64,000 nucleotides of DNA from assembly GCA_036426205.1 (NCBI GenBank), contig CM071568.1, positions 124,279,518-124,343,517 of the forward strand, read 5' to 3'. Source of the DNA: Ascaphus truei. Lineage: Eukaryota > Chordata > Amphibia > Anura > Ascaphidae. Under the pieces are notes generated by a model. It was not told the DNA's origin. It saw nothing but the letters and a program-made list of their open reading frames with translations, and searched no databases. This document shows positions 1 through 14,477 of the stretch, piece by piece (the first letter of the stretch is position 1; each line of letters starts with the position of its first letter). The position numbers were made by a program, and so were the translations under genes.

Positions 1-770
1 TGTGATGGGGCATCTAAACTTGAGCAGGAGATACTGGCACCCCCTATACCTAGGAGGTATCTCAGGAAGCAGGGGAACACCAGAGCTATAATTAATGGGC
101 TTCAGCTCCAGAGATCCCCTGCTTCCTACCTGGGGGGGATGGGGAAAATATTCAGGGAACATTGTTTTTTTGGGTGGGGGTGTTCTTCCTTTGGGCGGGG
201 ACGGGTGTCCTTACTAGTGCATGCCTAAGGGCGACACATACCCTTGGTACGGGACTGATTTACTGTTTAATTCTCTGCATCTTTAAATATTGAAGCAAGA
301 AATGTCACACACCAGTAACTTGATGAGGCTCTCATTCTGGCTAACTGCAGCACTGTATTGCATGCTCCTCTGTATTCTAATTTACAAGAACTTAGATATG
401 TAGACTGTCATTTTATTGCCTGAAGGTGAAAAAAATTCCAAACCTATAATGTTTGTTATAAGAGATATTCATCTGGTTCAGCATATATAAACATAAAAGG
501 ACATGTACTGTACAGTACATACTGTAACCCTTAGTATATCATATCAAGTCTTTACAAATCCATACATTTTAACTTGTTCAGAATAGACAGGAATGATTTT
601 GTTATTACACCGAGCACATGAAACACACTAATTTTGTGAATATGGTGTAGTACGCAAGTACAATATGATCTTTTCTGACATAGTCGCTAGAAACACCAGC
701 AATGGATCAGGAAAGAAGGGTTTGAGCAGTTGAAGGTATCTTACCAACCACTGAGAATATTATTTTTTAG
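1..770. other. GPLD1 intron, no exon recognised
   Basis: AT-rich non-coding DNA upstream of the first recognisable GPLD1 exon. No open frame of interest and no clear repeat ends were seen. The exons for the catalytic N-terminal domain of GPLD1 must lie before base 1. Confidence 0.5.
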
Positions 771-900
771 ACCAGGAAGAATACGATGGCAAAGAAATGA
801 ATACCACAGGGATTTAACTCCATCAATTATGAGAACAGTGGGAGCAAATATAACGTCGCTGGAAACAGGAGTCTTCTTCCAACTGAATAATTGGGCAAAG
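771..900 (+). CDS. GPLD1: GPLD1 exon a
   Basis: Acceptor tattttttag and donor AAG|GTACAA. The exon opens with one base completing a codon and ends in phase 0. It encodes the linker before the propeller (NEYHRDLTPSIMRTVGANIT, then ETGVFFQLNNWAK), which matches the GPLD1 segment containing GVFFSVNSW in mammals. It carries an N-glycosylation sequon NIT. Confidence 0.85.
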
Positions 901-3900
901 GTACAAGCTTCAGATCTCCTGAATTGAAGGAGTGGACGAGGTCACCAAGTGATAGGGATAGTGAAAGAGACAAGAAGATGTCCCAGAACAGAGCCCTGAG
1001 GTACACCAACAGACATATCAATAGAAGATGCAGATATGTTAACAGGGACAACATGAGCTATAGGAGAGGTATGATGAAAACCAGGATAGAGCTTGCTTAA
1101 GGCTACCAAGAGAAAGTAGAATATGAAGAAGAGAGTGATCAACGGAACCAAAGGCAGCAGTGAGATCGAGTAGGATAAGTAGGGAAATTAACCTTTGAAT
1201 TTTGCTGCATTGAGATCGTTGGCTTTTTTAGTGAGGATGAAAGCCAGGTTGTAAAAGAGTCCAGGAGGGCATGGGAATTAAGAAAGGTGATCATATGGGA
1301 GAACATAAGATGTTCTAGCAGTTTAGAGGCAAAGGGCAGAAGGTATACATGTTGGAAGTTAATAAGGCATGTACTGTAAGGTCAAGGGTATTGTTTTTTT
1401 AGAATTGAAGGGATGCCGGCAGGCTTAAAGAATGAGGGTAAAGTGCCAGAGGACAGGGAGGAGTGGAAGACATGGGTGAAAGTGAGGACTAATATAGGAG
1501 AAAGAGTTCTGATAAGGTGTGAGGCAATGGGGTTGAGATGGCATGTGCTAGAGGTAGAAAAACAAATCAGCATAGAAACTTCCAACTCTGTAACAGAAGA
1601 ACACGAGTCAAGAGTAGAAGAAGGAGGTTTAGTGTTTCCATTGTGCATAAATTATCAGAGCTTTCTATAATGTTAAGTTTGCACAGTTGCAGAGTGGTTA
1701 ATCAAATGTTCAAAGTTGAATTCAGTTCTTCCTTCCCTGTTCACCTCCAATTTAACTACAGCTTAACTCCACAGACACCTAAAGTATGGCACTTAAGAAT
1801 AAGTAATTTAGGGTTACTTATACTATATACTCTAATAATAACACATGACAAGAGAAGGAAGTGAGGGGGCTGTGACTAAGTAATACAGACAGAGGGACAC
1901 CAAACAGATGCCAATGTTTTAATATGTCTATTGTAGCAATGGTAACTTGATAGAAGTTAACCAACAAAGATCTAGCTAATAGCAAGACTCGCCTCATCAT
2001 AATTCTATGTGCCTTTTCCCCCAAGATTATGGGCCAAGTTCTTCATTCTCCCAAGTCCATGTGCTGGGAGAATGAAGCTGTCATTTAGAATTCGGCCTGG
2101 CAGAACCTTAGAGGACATCATAAATTGTGTCACGTCTTCATTTAGATCTACAGCAAGCTCCCCATGCCCCATACCCACCCTTGCTACAATTCTGTCCTGT
2201 TATTCAATATAAGCAGTTAACTAACAAGCAACGTATGAAATATCCCTTCAACACAAAAGGGATTAAGTATTACAGTGAAAACCATTTGTATATCATATAT
2301 CTCCATTCATAGTTGTGACAATCCAGAGAACAGGTTAAAAAAAAACCATATCAAACTTTGTGCTGTGCATTTAATTATTTTTTCTTCTTCAGATTATGAC
2401 TATTTCTTTGATAACTTTTTTTATCATTGCAGAATTCCATGCAGTTTATAACCAATGCTGTGCTTGCTTTGAACATGAAGGAAATCTTATCTTCCCAATA
2501 TCCAAACCATATTTCCACTCCTTCCGCAACCTACTCTGTGACCTCACCTTATGCTCGGCTCGGATGGTTTGTACAGTTTTCCTATTTTTGTCTGACTGTA
2601 CTACACAGATAACTACTCTGAGATTTAGCACAACTAGAAGCTACATTAGTTGTAGTACTAATTAAAGTAAAACATATATTTTCTCCAGTGAATTTAAGGG
2701 AGGAAATACAGTACATGGCAGTTTACAATTAATACTGTAGACATATGTTATGCATATGTCATTTGTTGCATTAAATTAAAGAATGTCAGACCGCATAAAA
2801 GCATTCATTAACACAAGGGATGTCATAAGGTCACAAGAATCCTAGCTACCTAGTACCATTTAAAAAAAAAAACATTTTGAATAGAATATTCTTTAGTGGA
2901 ATTCAGCTCAGCCTCTTAGTTCAGGTAAGGCTTATCAAATATTTGCAATTGTCACTATGCTTTAAATGAATTATTTCCCCAACTTTCTTTTTACGGATTA
3001 TACACTTAGAGGGGAAAAGGGGAGGAGGGGGTGTTAAAAAAGAAAAGTGGGGGTAGGGAGAGGAGAGAGGGAATATCACAAGATTGTACATATTGAGCTT
3101 GACATGCGTTTAAACTTTGTGTATAAACTCTTTCGAGCAAAGCAATCTACAAGCATCTGAGAAACGTTAAGCACCTTTGCGAGTGCTATAACATCAGGAG
3201 AAGATTGAAAATTAATTATTTTATTTACCTTCGAGAACATTTAAACATGTATATCCAAGCACAAAATGGCATAAAATGTTCCTGGAAGCTGAGTTCAGAG
3301 ATTTTATAAAAAACAAACACAGGGTAGACTTTTTTTGTAAAGTGCCAAAGAGTTCAGTTACATTTAATTGTTATAGAAAGAAAGAGAACACAGAGCGCAC
3401 CAAAGGTACGGTAAAAGTGTAATGTGCAGTACAGATTAAAGGAAGTGTAAACTTACATGTAAATTGACAGCAGTTCTGTAGAAATAAGTCTGTGTTGCCC
3501 AGTTCCTAATCCAGAAGGGGTAAGAGACCGAGTGAGTGTAAGGCTTAGTCCATAGACACTTCGCCCGTGCGGAGGCGCGCTGAGGCGCGCTGAGGCGCGC
3601 TGAGGCTGAGGGGAAGCGGTGCTTTCCCTGGCCTTAGAGCGCGCGCCGTCCGTGGGCGTGTCTGGGGGCGGGCCAGTGACATCACAGAGCTGGTTCGCCC
3701 TCATTGGGCGAACCGCTCACGTGACCGGCCCTGCGCTCCCGTGAGCGCCGCAACTAAAGATTTCTAAAGACACACGCTTCCGCAAGCGTGCGGACGCGTG
3801 CGCGAGCCCCTGCTAAAGCCGCTCTCATTGCGGCTGCAGGGGCTCACTGCCAAGCAGCAGCACGCCTCAGCATGGGTCAGCGCCTAAGCGCTGACCATGC

Positions 3901-6900
3901 CTGAGGCCTTAGGCTGCGTCCAGGGTGAAGGGAAGCGCGGAGCTGGCGCTCATGCGCAGTGACGTCATGCGCATGTAAGCAGGAGACAAATCTTATCCTG
4001 CTAGAGGAAATTTGCGAGCGTGTCAATGGGACTCGGGGGGGCAGTAACATATATATATGTAACGGGTATTCCCCCTACCCCAATCGCACATAGAGTGCAT
4101 GTGAGGGGGAACCTATATGTTACCAGGTGTGGTGCGTATACCTGCAGGTTCACAGGAGGCCTGAGCCTCCGCTGATGGGAACCTGGGGTGAATCCTCTGA
4201 AACGATCTTCTTACAGCGCCTCCACCTATGTAGGATTCTAGGAGTGTAGAATGTACCCCACACAGGACCCACATATAGTAACCACATACACCAAAGGTAT
4301 ATATAACTCAGGTTTACTATATGCAGATAACATCACACAATACACATGCATCAACCTCAATATCACCTTGTGACACTACTTCCCAGGGGTGATAACCCCA
4401 CACCGTGTCCACAGTCCCCAATGTCATCCACTCCCACTTAGGAGTATATACCCTGGGCCCACTACCGTGTACCCCCATACCGTGTCCACAGTATAACCTT
4501 GTCCCGTGGTCAGCGCTGCCACTATGTGTGAGTACTCTGTTGGTGCTCTTATAATGATACCTGCCCAGTGCGACGGCACCTGGGCTTTAAAAGATCTTCA
4601 CAAAGGGTCCGCCGATCTCCTGCATGACGTCCTGGTTTCCCCCAGCGTGGGGATTCGTCAGGGGCGATCCCACCCTGGAGATAGTCCTGCTCTCTCAATG
4701 AAGTAGGCTTGAGCCCAAGCCTCTTTGCGGGAAGCGCAGCATCCGCTGTGTCCCTAACTGCCAATATCACTAATGGGGCAGGATCCCTAATCTAGGGCCT
4801 GTCCTTGAAGCACAACAAGCTATACTGGGTGACTCAGGACCTCACTGGGGCCTAGGGGGCTGCTGGCCTAATGCAGCGGGTCACAGACCCCTGCACTCAC
4901 TTCCTACCCTTAGCTCTTCCTGGTCTTGACTGCCATAGCGTGGGCTGAGCGCGCGAAAAGTATCAATCCCTGGAAGCAGGGGATGGCTGCAGTCCTATTG
5001 GCTCCCTGGCGTCATGGGTCTCCTTGTCCCTGTGCATGTTGGGGGTTGTAGTCCCCGCAGCACTCTCCCTGCCTGCCTGCCGTGGTCACGCTGCTCCTGC
5101 GCATGCGCAACTTGTAATGGGCGCCGGAGCTCCAACTGCGCATGCGCGAACTCGCGCAAGATGGCGCTGCCCTGCACGGCCACCGCCGGTCCCCATACAA
5201 CTTCCGGCACCCGCCGGACACAGCTGCTGCTCCTGGGGACGTACGCGCCCGCACCCGGCCGCAGTAGACCCGGAGGTGAGCACCGGGGGAGGGGGGGGTT
5301 CAGACACTCAAAAGGGGACCTGGCTACATATATATATAGATATAGATATATATATCCCCTCTTCCCCCTCTCTTTCTCTACCCCCCCTCTTTCTCTCCCC
5401 CCTCCCCCTCTATCCCCCCTCCCCCTCTCTCCCCCCCCCCCCCCCCCTCCCTATCAGAGGACAGCAAGTCAACAACCAATGCAATACAATACAAGCATTG
5501 GGAGCTTGTATTGCATTGGTTTTGACTTGCTGTCCTCTGATTGGGTAAAGTAGGTGAGGTGATCAGAAGTCGGAGCTACAGATTCAAAAGATTTGTACTC
5601 TTGAATCTGAGCGCCGAGGACAGCTCACGGGCACGCCCGCTTAGCGCCACCCCGGACGAGCCGTTAAGTTATATGCCCCGCATGCTGGGTTCAGCTGTTT
5701 CTCAGTGTTGACTCTCCACTTTCTTGTTCAAAGGTCCCGTATGTCCCTAGTCAAAGCACGTCTCACTTCCAACTTCTTCCGATCTTGGAACTTTGCAGTT
5801 GGCAACTTCACGGGGCAATAAAAATGCTACTACCACGACGCGTTTCACACACTAAAGTGCTTCGGCAGGCGGTAGTCTGCTATACCCATATCCGGATAGA
5901 TATACCTTCAACGGATTTCAAGTAGCATTGATAAATCACGAGTTATAAGGATCTTATTATTACAAAGCTTGATCAATTATCACAGCACACGACTGCAGTG
6001 TGTAACAAAGTTTTAGAAATATGAATTTCTCAGACAAAAGTAGTACAACGTTGCAGATTATATTATAATTTGTATTCAAATGTGCCTAGAACATATATGT
6101 ATTTCCCCAGTGAAACAGGTAGAAGAAGACATTGATATCTGCCTAAAGTACATTCTCCTATTGCACAGGGCAATGACCACAGCGGACCTTAACCAAGATG
6201 GTCAGGATGATTTGGTAGTGGGAGCTCCAGGTTACAGCACATTGGGCCAAGTTCAAGTAGGTCGTGTGTACATTGTCTACAGTAAGAAAGCAGGATTGCC
6301 TTCTGTCAACATGGACCTAGACAAGGATGCTGATGTCCTGCTGCAGGGGTTTGAGGTGATACTATACCGCTTCATTTATATTATGTATACAAATTATTTT
6401 AGTAGTAAAATAATATGATTATCACAAATTGAAATATTTAATAAAAAAACTTTTCTTTATTAGAGAATGTGCTTTTCAGTACACCTGTTGCAGCAAGAAA
6501 GTTTTTATATATTTTTGTTACAAATGTTTAAGTAAAGTGATATTAACATTATGAATACAAATATTGATGTAGTTCTGGCCTCTATGGCATAGTGGAATTG
6601 TAGCAACATATTGTCCATACTTGCATCATTATATATAGCCATTTCCTTATCAATATCAAATTGGTTTTGAATTTAGCTCATTGTGACTCTTAATACAGTA
6701 TATCAAGCATTTTTCTATCGCTGGCTTTATACAACTGTTCCCTTGAAACACAATGTATGATTCATCACGTGAGGGCAATTATAATAAAATATGGCTGTAT
6801 GAATGTCTCCTGGCTGTAAAACTGGTGCAAAAATACTGCACCAAATTTATCAGAGATTTCAATGAAAATGTTTCTTAAAAAAAATATTGGTGCCATTTTT

Positions 6901-9900
6901 TTGTCCCAGTGTTGATCCTCATTAACTCTACAGGGAAAGGTTTTTGCACCACAGTTCATTTCTGTTTAGGTTTGGTATTCTACACAGCAATGTGATTTGC
7001 CAACATTTTTTCGATAACTGTTTCTTGATCATTTGTGCACATGATGTCATTCAGATGATAAATACTGGTAGTGTATAGCCGTGACGATCTTTGATCGATG
7101 AACATTTTACTCTTCAGCCCTCTGGCAGGTTTGGTTCTGCGGTGGCAGTGCTGGACTTCAATGTTGATGGCCAACTGGACTTGGCAGTGGGAGCTCCATC
7201 TGTAGGGTCCCAACATCTCACATACACAGTAAGATACTGTTACTGTAAGAATATTGTGTTTGTATAGTGCAGGATAACAGCATTTCACTAAACTAAAGGG
7301 TTGTGGCCCTGCATGCATCTTTCTATTGCCAATTTTACTTTGTGTTTCACTCAAAAGTAGGAAGGTATAAAAAAGGAACTATTTAAACACGAATGTGCAT
7401 TTTCAATGGTACTTGATGATAATATTAAAATTAGGAAAAAATATCGTTTGACATTTTACATCACTCTTCTATTTAGGGTTCGGTATATGTGTATTTTGGG
7501 GCAAAGGGAAAAGGCTTGTCCTCTAAGCCAAATGTCACCATAACATGCGGGGTGAGTCTATTCCAGTTTTATTTATTTATTTATTGCAAAGTTGATGAGT
7601 AGAGGTCTCCCTGTGCAAAAAGTGGGTCATTTGCAATTTGTAATATTTCACAATTAGAGATGTGCAAACGTTTTGCAAAATTTTTTCGTAAACGTGACAA
7701 AATTAGCATTCTGTTTGCAAAAAAGAAAGGCAGGAAATAATGGCAACGTTTAAAAAAAAAAAGGGGGTTGCGTCCAATGTGCAGGTCACATGTCGTTTAT
7801 TTAATGTAACTAATGAAAGTGTTTGAAAAGGGGACATTTCACACCTTTTTTTTTAGCATAAGAATGTTGCGGGTAGGGACGTACAAACCTGACATTTTTC
7901 CGTCTGCAAATTATTTTGTGATTTTTTTCTGTAATGTAACCAAATTTCACAGCGGGGTGTTAAGATTGTAAACTCTTGTATGTGCATCCAGAGTCATTCC
8001 CGTTTTTGTTTGTTTGTTTTGGATGGCTTATAATGGCAGCACAATTAGTTTAAAGAGATAATGACTCAAGCCCAAATACACAACTACTCGTTTTTACACA
8101 AGAAAAAGATGGGAAAACTTTACTCTAGAAGGAGATTTAATGTTTCAAAGGAAGTAAATTGATAAGTTGTGTAAAATGATTCTTGTTTTGCGATGCATGA
8201 CCCCCCCCTCCCCTTTTAAGATGCAATAGCCAGGGCTGACATGTAAGCCAATGGCAGTTTAATGCCCAGTCATTGTGGTATTGTGCCTATTACATTGTAA
8301 AAAATCTTCCCCATACACTGTTAAACTATCTACATTATTTGTTCATAAATCTAATTAGTCCAATGCATTCAATATGAGGTGCACAGTATGCATGCTACTG
8401 AACCGGTGCTTTTAACCCCCCCTCTGCTACAGGAGCTTACATATGTGTTGTTGTATGTTGCTTGTTGTATGTGTTGGTTACGTTGCTTGTTGTATTTGTT
8501 GTACCGTGCAGGTTACATATTGTAACCTGGGATGGACCCTGCTAGCTGCTGATGTGAATGGGGACAGAAAGAAGGACCTTGTTATCGGCTCCCCCTATGC
8601 TCCTGGCGGAGGGAAGCAGAGGGGCATGGCCATTGCTTTTTATTCAAGTCGCAAAAGAAACCAGAGAGGTGATATAGTTTACTGCACATGTTGGATGTGG
8701 CATGAATATTCTGTACATATAAAGGCAGTCTATTGTAACCTAAAGCAACATTAAAGTGTCTCTAAGGCAAAGCCCCCCCCCCCCCCCCCCCCCCCATGAC
8801 CCCCAACTGGAGAGGGGTGAACATTCGTCATACACAGCACTCTGGCTTATAATAAACAAAATATGCCTTTATTAAGGGCTGCAAACAGTATAAAGCCTGA
8901 ATTTCATATGAAACTCACAGTGTAGGATTCAAACCAGATCCTCAAAAACTACCAGAGTTTTAAACTGGTAAAAGATCTGCATTGTAATAGGTAATATCCA
9001 AATAATATTTGTATACATCAGTCTGGGTCATTAAACCTTAATTCATTGTATTTATATAAATGAGGCTTGATGGTATTTTTATTGTTTACAATCATTAACA
9101 ATATACATTTTATAGTAATTAATTATTAATGTTAATGTGTTAATGTCCAATATATTTGCTTGGTACTTTGAGTTAACAGCACTGCTCAAATATTATTAGT
9201 GGCTTTTGACATTGTTATTTGTAAAATGAGTAGTGTGAGGTTTTTGTAAGCATACAGTAGCATTTGGGGTCAGACTAGTTAGCCATATTTTAGGGTTTAA
9301 TTAGGATTTACTAGATAATCCATGACATTCCTGCATCTTTTCCTTACAATCTCTTAACCAGTTACAGTGAGACTAATAATATATATATATATATAATTAT
9401 ATATATATATCTATATATATAGTGTGTCATTAATCCAAACCTCACTAATAGCCATAGGGAGCATCCATCTATTGGGAGATTACATCACATACTAGGAGTG
9501 GACAACCCCAGTCCTCAAGGGCCACCACCAGGTCAGGTTTTAAGGATACCCCTGCTTCAAACACAGGTGGCCAATCAGTTGTCGACTGAGCCACATGTGT
9601 TGAAGCAGGACTATCCTTAAAACCTGACCCGTTGGTGGCCCTTGAGGACTGGAGTTGGCCCCCTTGCCTTATACAAACCCTTTTATCTATCATGTTCTCT
9701 GATCTTCTTTTAAGGAACGATATGGGGTTTCTCCAGATGAGTTATTTTGTATTGGTGGCCCCAAATGAACTAAATCTGTATATTACTCCAGGTACGTTGT
9801 CTGCAGAAGAAGCAGAATGGAGTATAAATGGGGAGCACGATTATGCCTGGTTTGGGTACTGCCTGCATAGTCATACACACAGGAACAGAACATTGCTAAT

Positions 9901-12900
9901 GGTCGGGAGCCCAACATGGAGAATCTGCAAGAGGTATTCCATTCAATGTGTTTTCTGTACAAAATAGATTTTCTATAGGAGGCTTTCATTTCCCTTTTGT
10001 GTCTCCTTCAATATTTTATTTTCCTTTATTACGGTAACTTGTAGGAACCTACTCAGTACACTGTGAAGCTATCGTTCCCTCGTTTAGGAACATTCCCACC
10101 TCATTAAAATTATTGGAGATTACATGTCCCCAATCATGGGGACAGTAGCTTCAGAGCATACTGAATAGTCATTTGACGTGCCCATTTTGGGACATGTCGC
10201 TTCTAATTGAGTGATATTGTTTTAATGCAGCAAGGCATTGCATCTCTGAAGCATCTTTTTTTTTTTTAATAGCCTTGACTGTGAATTTCCTTCTGATGAC
10301 CTGCAGCAGAATTTAGGAAAGGCGTATGGATTCTACCCGCCAAGTAAAAAACTATCGTTTTTTGAGTATGGAGCGAGAGTAAGCATTATGTGACTTTTCA
10401 CACATAATCCTGATGCTGGTGACAATAATGTGTGTTGTGGTCAGGAAAGTACAAGGTGGATGGGCATCATAGGGTGGATTTTATTGAGAGCACAGGATGC
10501 CACGTCCGCAGAACTGAAAATTAAAGAATATCTTTCTTCTGTTTGTACTCACTTTAATCTTATTTCCAAATCCTATTTGCTGCCTAATAACATATTGAGG
10601 CCGCCACCAATTTCAATTGGAGCAATGTCTTTTTTCTATTCTGGTGGCGTGTCACGTGCAAATGCTGCCTGCATTAAGATGATGTTTTTGATTTGCTACC
10701 TTTTCCGGGACTGCTTCTGCAATGTAAAGCAACACGGAGACTGACGGCATACTTCCAAAAGGCTTAGGGCCATATTTACTAAGCAATGCTAAACCACAAA
10801 ACGGGGCTATATTAGCGAAGACTCTGCCCATGCACATGTTTTATGGCACCAGAAGGTGTCTTATGACTTAGCACCACATAGTAAATAATGCCAAAGATGT
10901 CATATGGCTCATCACCGCTTAGTAAATATGACCCAATATCTAGAGGCAGGGACACAGAAAACACCATTGGAGTTAATAACAGTGACACAATGCCTGTCCT
11001 CACTGCTCTTTAAATCTCTTTAAGCACCAGTAGAGAAACATGTGCAGTAGTATGAGAAAATAAGTCTCCTGCTGTTATTACCGTGGGTTAGAGGACTTTG
11101 CAACAAACAAAGGGCCATTTTTAGTAAGAAGGGCAACTCCATAAGGGTACTATACTGTATGTACAATATGTATTACATGTGTGTACTGTATATCTTGTTT
11201 TGTATAGCGGCATCCAGGAACATAGCGCTTCACAGCAGTAATACATGTGACATAATAATATAACACATAATGGGAATAAGCACTTCATACATAAAGTAAC
11301 ATTAGGAGAGGGAGTCCCTGCCCAGAAGAGTTTATAATCTAAGTGGTAAGTAGGGAGAATTTAGAGACAATAGGTTGACAGTGCGTCTGCAAGGGGTCAT
11401 GATAAAGGCATATGAGATGTATAGTATAAGCCAAGGGAGCTGCCCAAATGCTTCATTAAAGAAGTGTATTTTAAGATAGGCCTTAAAGATGGAGAGAGAG
11501 GGTGCTTCTCGGATATTGAGGGGAAGGGCCTTTTCAGAGGTGTGGGGCAGCGAGAAAGGTTTTAGACAGGAGAGGGCTTTAGATACAAAAAGGGTAGACA
11601 GAGGACATCCTTTAGCAGAACGCAAGGGTCAGCAAGGTGTATGGTGGGAAATTAGGACTGAGATGTAAGGAGAGCCAGAGGAGTATATAGCCTTAAAATA
11701 GATACAGGGAATTTGGTAAGTAATACAGAATTTGATAGGATGCCAGGAGAGGGATTTCAGCAGGGGAGACGCTGAGACAGATGTATGAGAGAATAAAGTG
11801 ATTATTGCAGCAGTGTTTAGGATAGATTGCAGAGGAGACAGGTGAGAGGCAGGAAGGTCAGACAGTAGTCGTTTGAGTTGCGGAGGGCCATCTAGGATGA
11901 TATAGCAGAGAGACATTCAGGGACTTTGGTCTGGACAGCAGGTGTAAGGTCAGGGGTTGAAAGTTAAATTTGTGTGTCGCCAGCATAGAAGTGATATTTG
12001 AACACAAAAGATGTGATAAGGTAACCTAGAGTGTGTAGAAAGAAAGGAGAAGAGGTCCCAGAACAGACACTTGGGGTACACCCACAGAGAGATTGACAGA
12101 GGAGGAGGTGTTGGCAAACGAGACACTGAATTATGTTGGAAGAGGTAAAAGGAGATCCAGGATAGAGCTATGTTAAGGATATCAAGAGTATGGAGAATGT
12201 GAAGTAGAAGAGGGTGGTCCACAGTATCAAAAGCTGCAAAGAGGTCAAGTAATATAAGCAGGGTGTAATGACCTTGTTCTTTGGCAGCATGATGGTCATT
12301 GGTTATTATGGTGAGTGCTGTTTCAGTGGAGTGAACAGTGCAGAAATCAGGTTGGAGAGGATCTAGGAGAGAATATGAGGTAAGAAAATGGAGCAAATGA
12401 GAGAATACAAGGCGTTCAAGGAGTTTAGAAGTAAAGGGCAGGAGGGAGACAGGGAGATAGTTAGGGAGAGAGGTAGAATCAAGCGTGCTATTTTTGAGTA
12501 AGGGTATAACTGCGTGGTTGAATGAGGTACCAGTGCTGAGGGAGAAGTTGAAAATGTGTAAATGTAGGGATTAGAGTGGGAGGAAGAGTTTTAAGGAGAT
12601 GGGAGGTGAATGGGGTCAAAAGGGCAAGTGATAAAGGGAGAGGAGAGCAACAGCTACATTTCCAGCTCTGCAACACAGGAAAAAGAGTCAAGTATAGAAT
12701 ATGAGGAGGATATAGGGGGGATGCCTTGACAAATGGAATTCACCTTCATCTTAATTAAATACATTTGTAGTGAAAGAAGTTTGCAAGAGTATTAGATTTC
12801 CTCCAGAGGCGTTCAGAGGAGCAAGTGCAGGAGTGGAGCATGCGTGTATGGCAGTTTAGCCAGGGTCTGGGGTAGAAGGGTGAGAACGTCAGAGAAAAAG

Positions 12901-14434
12901 AGGGACATGAGGGCAGAGTTGTAGTTCATCACAAGGTTGTTAGAGTCAGTAGAGGAGCAGAGAGAAAAGCTAGAGGAGCGCAGTGGCGTCAATATCTGGC
13001 TGATTAATAGAAGGCAGGTCTCTGCAGATATGAAGAGATGGAGGTGAAGTAGAGAACTGCGAGAGTATTAATGAAATTAGGTGATAGTTACAGAGAGGAA
13101 AGGTGGAAATAGAGAAGTCAGAGAGAGAACTGGGTTTTTTTTTGGGAGGAGGGGGGGAATCAGATCCAGATAGTGGCCATCCTTGTGGGTGCTGGCTGCA
13201 GTCCATTGTTGAAGGCCGTGGTGCAAGGAAAGTAAGCGCAAACCTTAATATTATAATAAAAATAAATAAACAATATAACCAAATTAATATCACCAAGAGG
13301 AGATGCAGCTGGTGTGAGAGATTTCTCAAGCTCTCAAAGTAACATTTGGGGGAGGACACAAAGCGCAAAACTTCCTCTCCGGGGTGGAAAAAATCACGTG
13401 GAATCAGGTAATGGTATAGACAGCATATGTGGGAAAAAAGAGAAGTAAAATATAGTGCAACACAGTTTTAATTGACAAAAAAAACGGAAGCAAGGAGCTC
13501 CAATACACTCACATGCTCCAGGAAAAAATAAAGCAGTTAAACCACTCTGGGTTCAGACGCAGCTCTGTAAGGCTCTAGACAGCTTCACACGTCCTCTACT
13601 TCCGCACTTGGGCGGCGTCTGATGTCACGGACCAGTTCTTCCAAACATCCACCGATAGGGGAAGGATCATCTGGCTCCGTAGCAGTCAGCAGCAACGCAG
13701 GCCGTGTAGGACTAAGTAGTGTTATTTGTGTGCTCAGACCTGTGAAGCAGTGTGCGGACTTTCTTTCGTGAAATCAGCTGTGTTGCTGTCGCGTCCTCCC
13801 GCCGACACGGCCTGCGTTGCTGCTGACTGGGGAGAGGGAGAGAGCGTAAAGAGGAGAGCATATGGCGGAGGGAGAGAGCGTAAGGGGTGAAGAGGGAGGG
13901 AGTGTAAAGGGGAACAGAGAGGGGGAAAAGACAGACAAAGGGGGGGAGAGAAAGGGACGGCGGTAGGGACAGTTGGATGTCGGAGAGGAGGAAGGGAGGG
14001 TTGGGGTTCCCCAGAATTTCACAGTCTAATTTTAGGATTCCTTAACCAAAAATAGGTTGAAACCCCCTGCACTAGAGATTGTTCAATTTAGCATACCAAT
14101 TAGAAGATTCGCCTTCCATGCTGGAAGACTCAAAAGGGCCGCATTCGATTGAACATAAGACACCTTCTGTGCCAGAAGATATCTTATAGCACATTCACTT
14201 AAATGGGCTATAAAGGGCCATTTATACTAAGCCACGCTGCGAGGTCTTATAGAGAAGCGCTTGTTAGTAAATATGGCCCCAAATCTTTATTACAAGTTTA
14301 GTATGCTGCCGTTTTTGCCCATTCTCAGTCTCTTTGTACAACTCATTCTTCACATTATAGCGAGTTTCAGAAAATCATGTTATTTAAAACAGGAATCACT
14401 GTTCTGCTTGTTTTTTTATTTTATTTATTTATTT

Positions 14435-14477
<43 letters not shown>

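Noticed and set aside
5014..5553. Open frames of 174-179 codons on the plus strand
   Set aside because: They cross the LTR-like repeat, a (TA)n and a poly-pyrimidine tract. The proline/serine richness is compositional and there is no domain.
7560..8050. Possible CRISPR-like or regular short repeat arrangement
   Set aside because: Only loose A/T words (gcaaa, tttgt) recur; no constant repeat with spacers, and this is a vertebrate intron.
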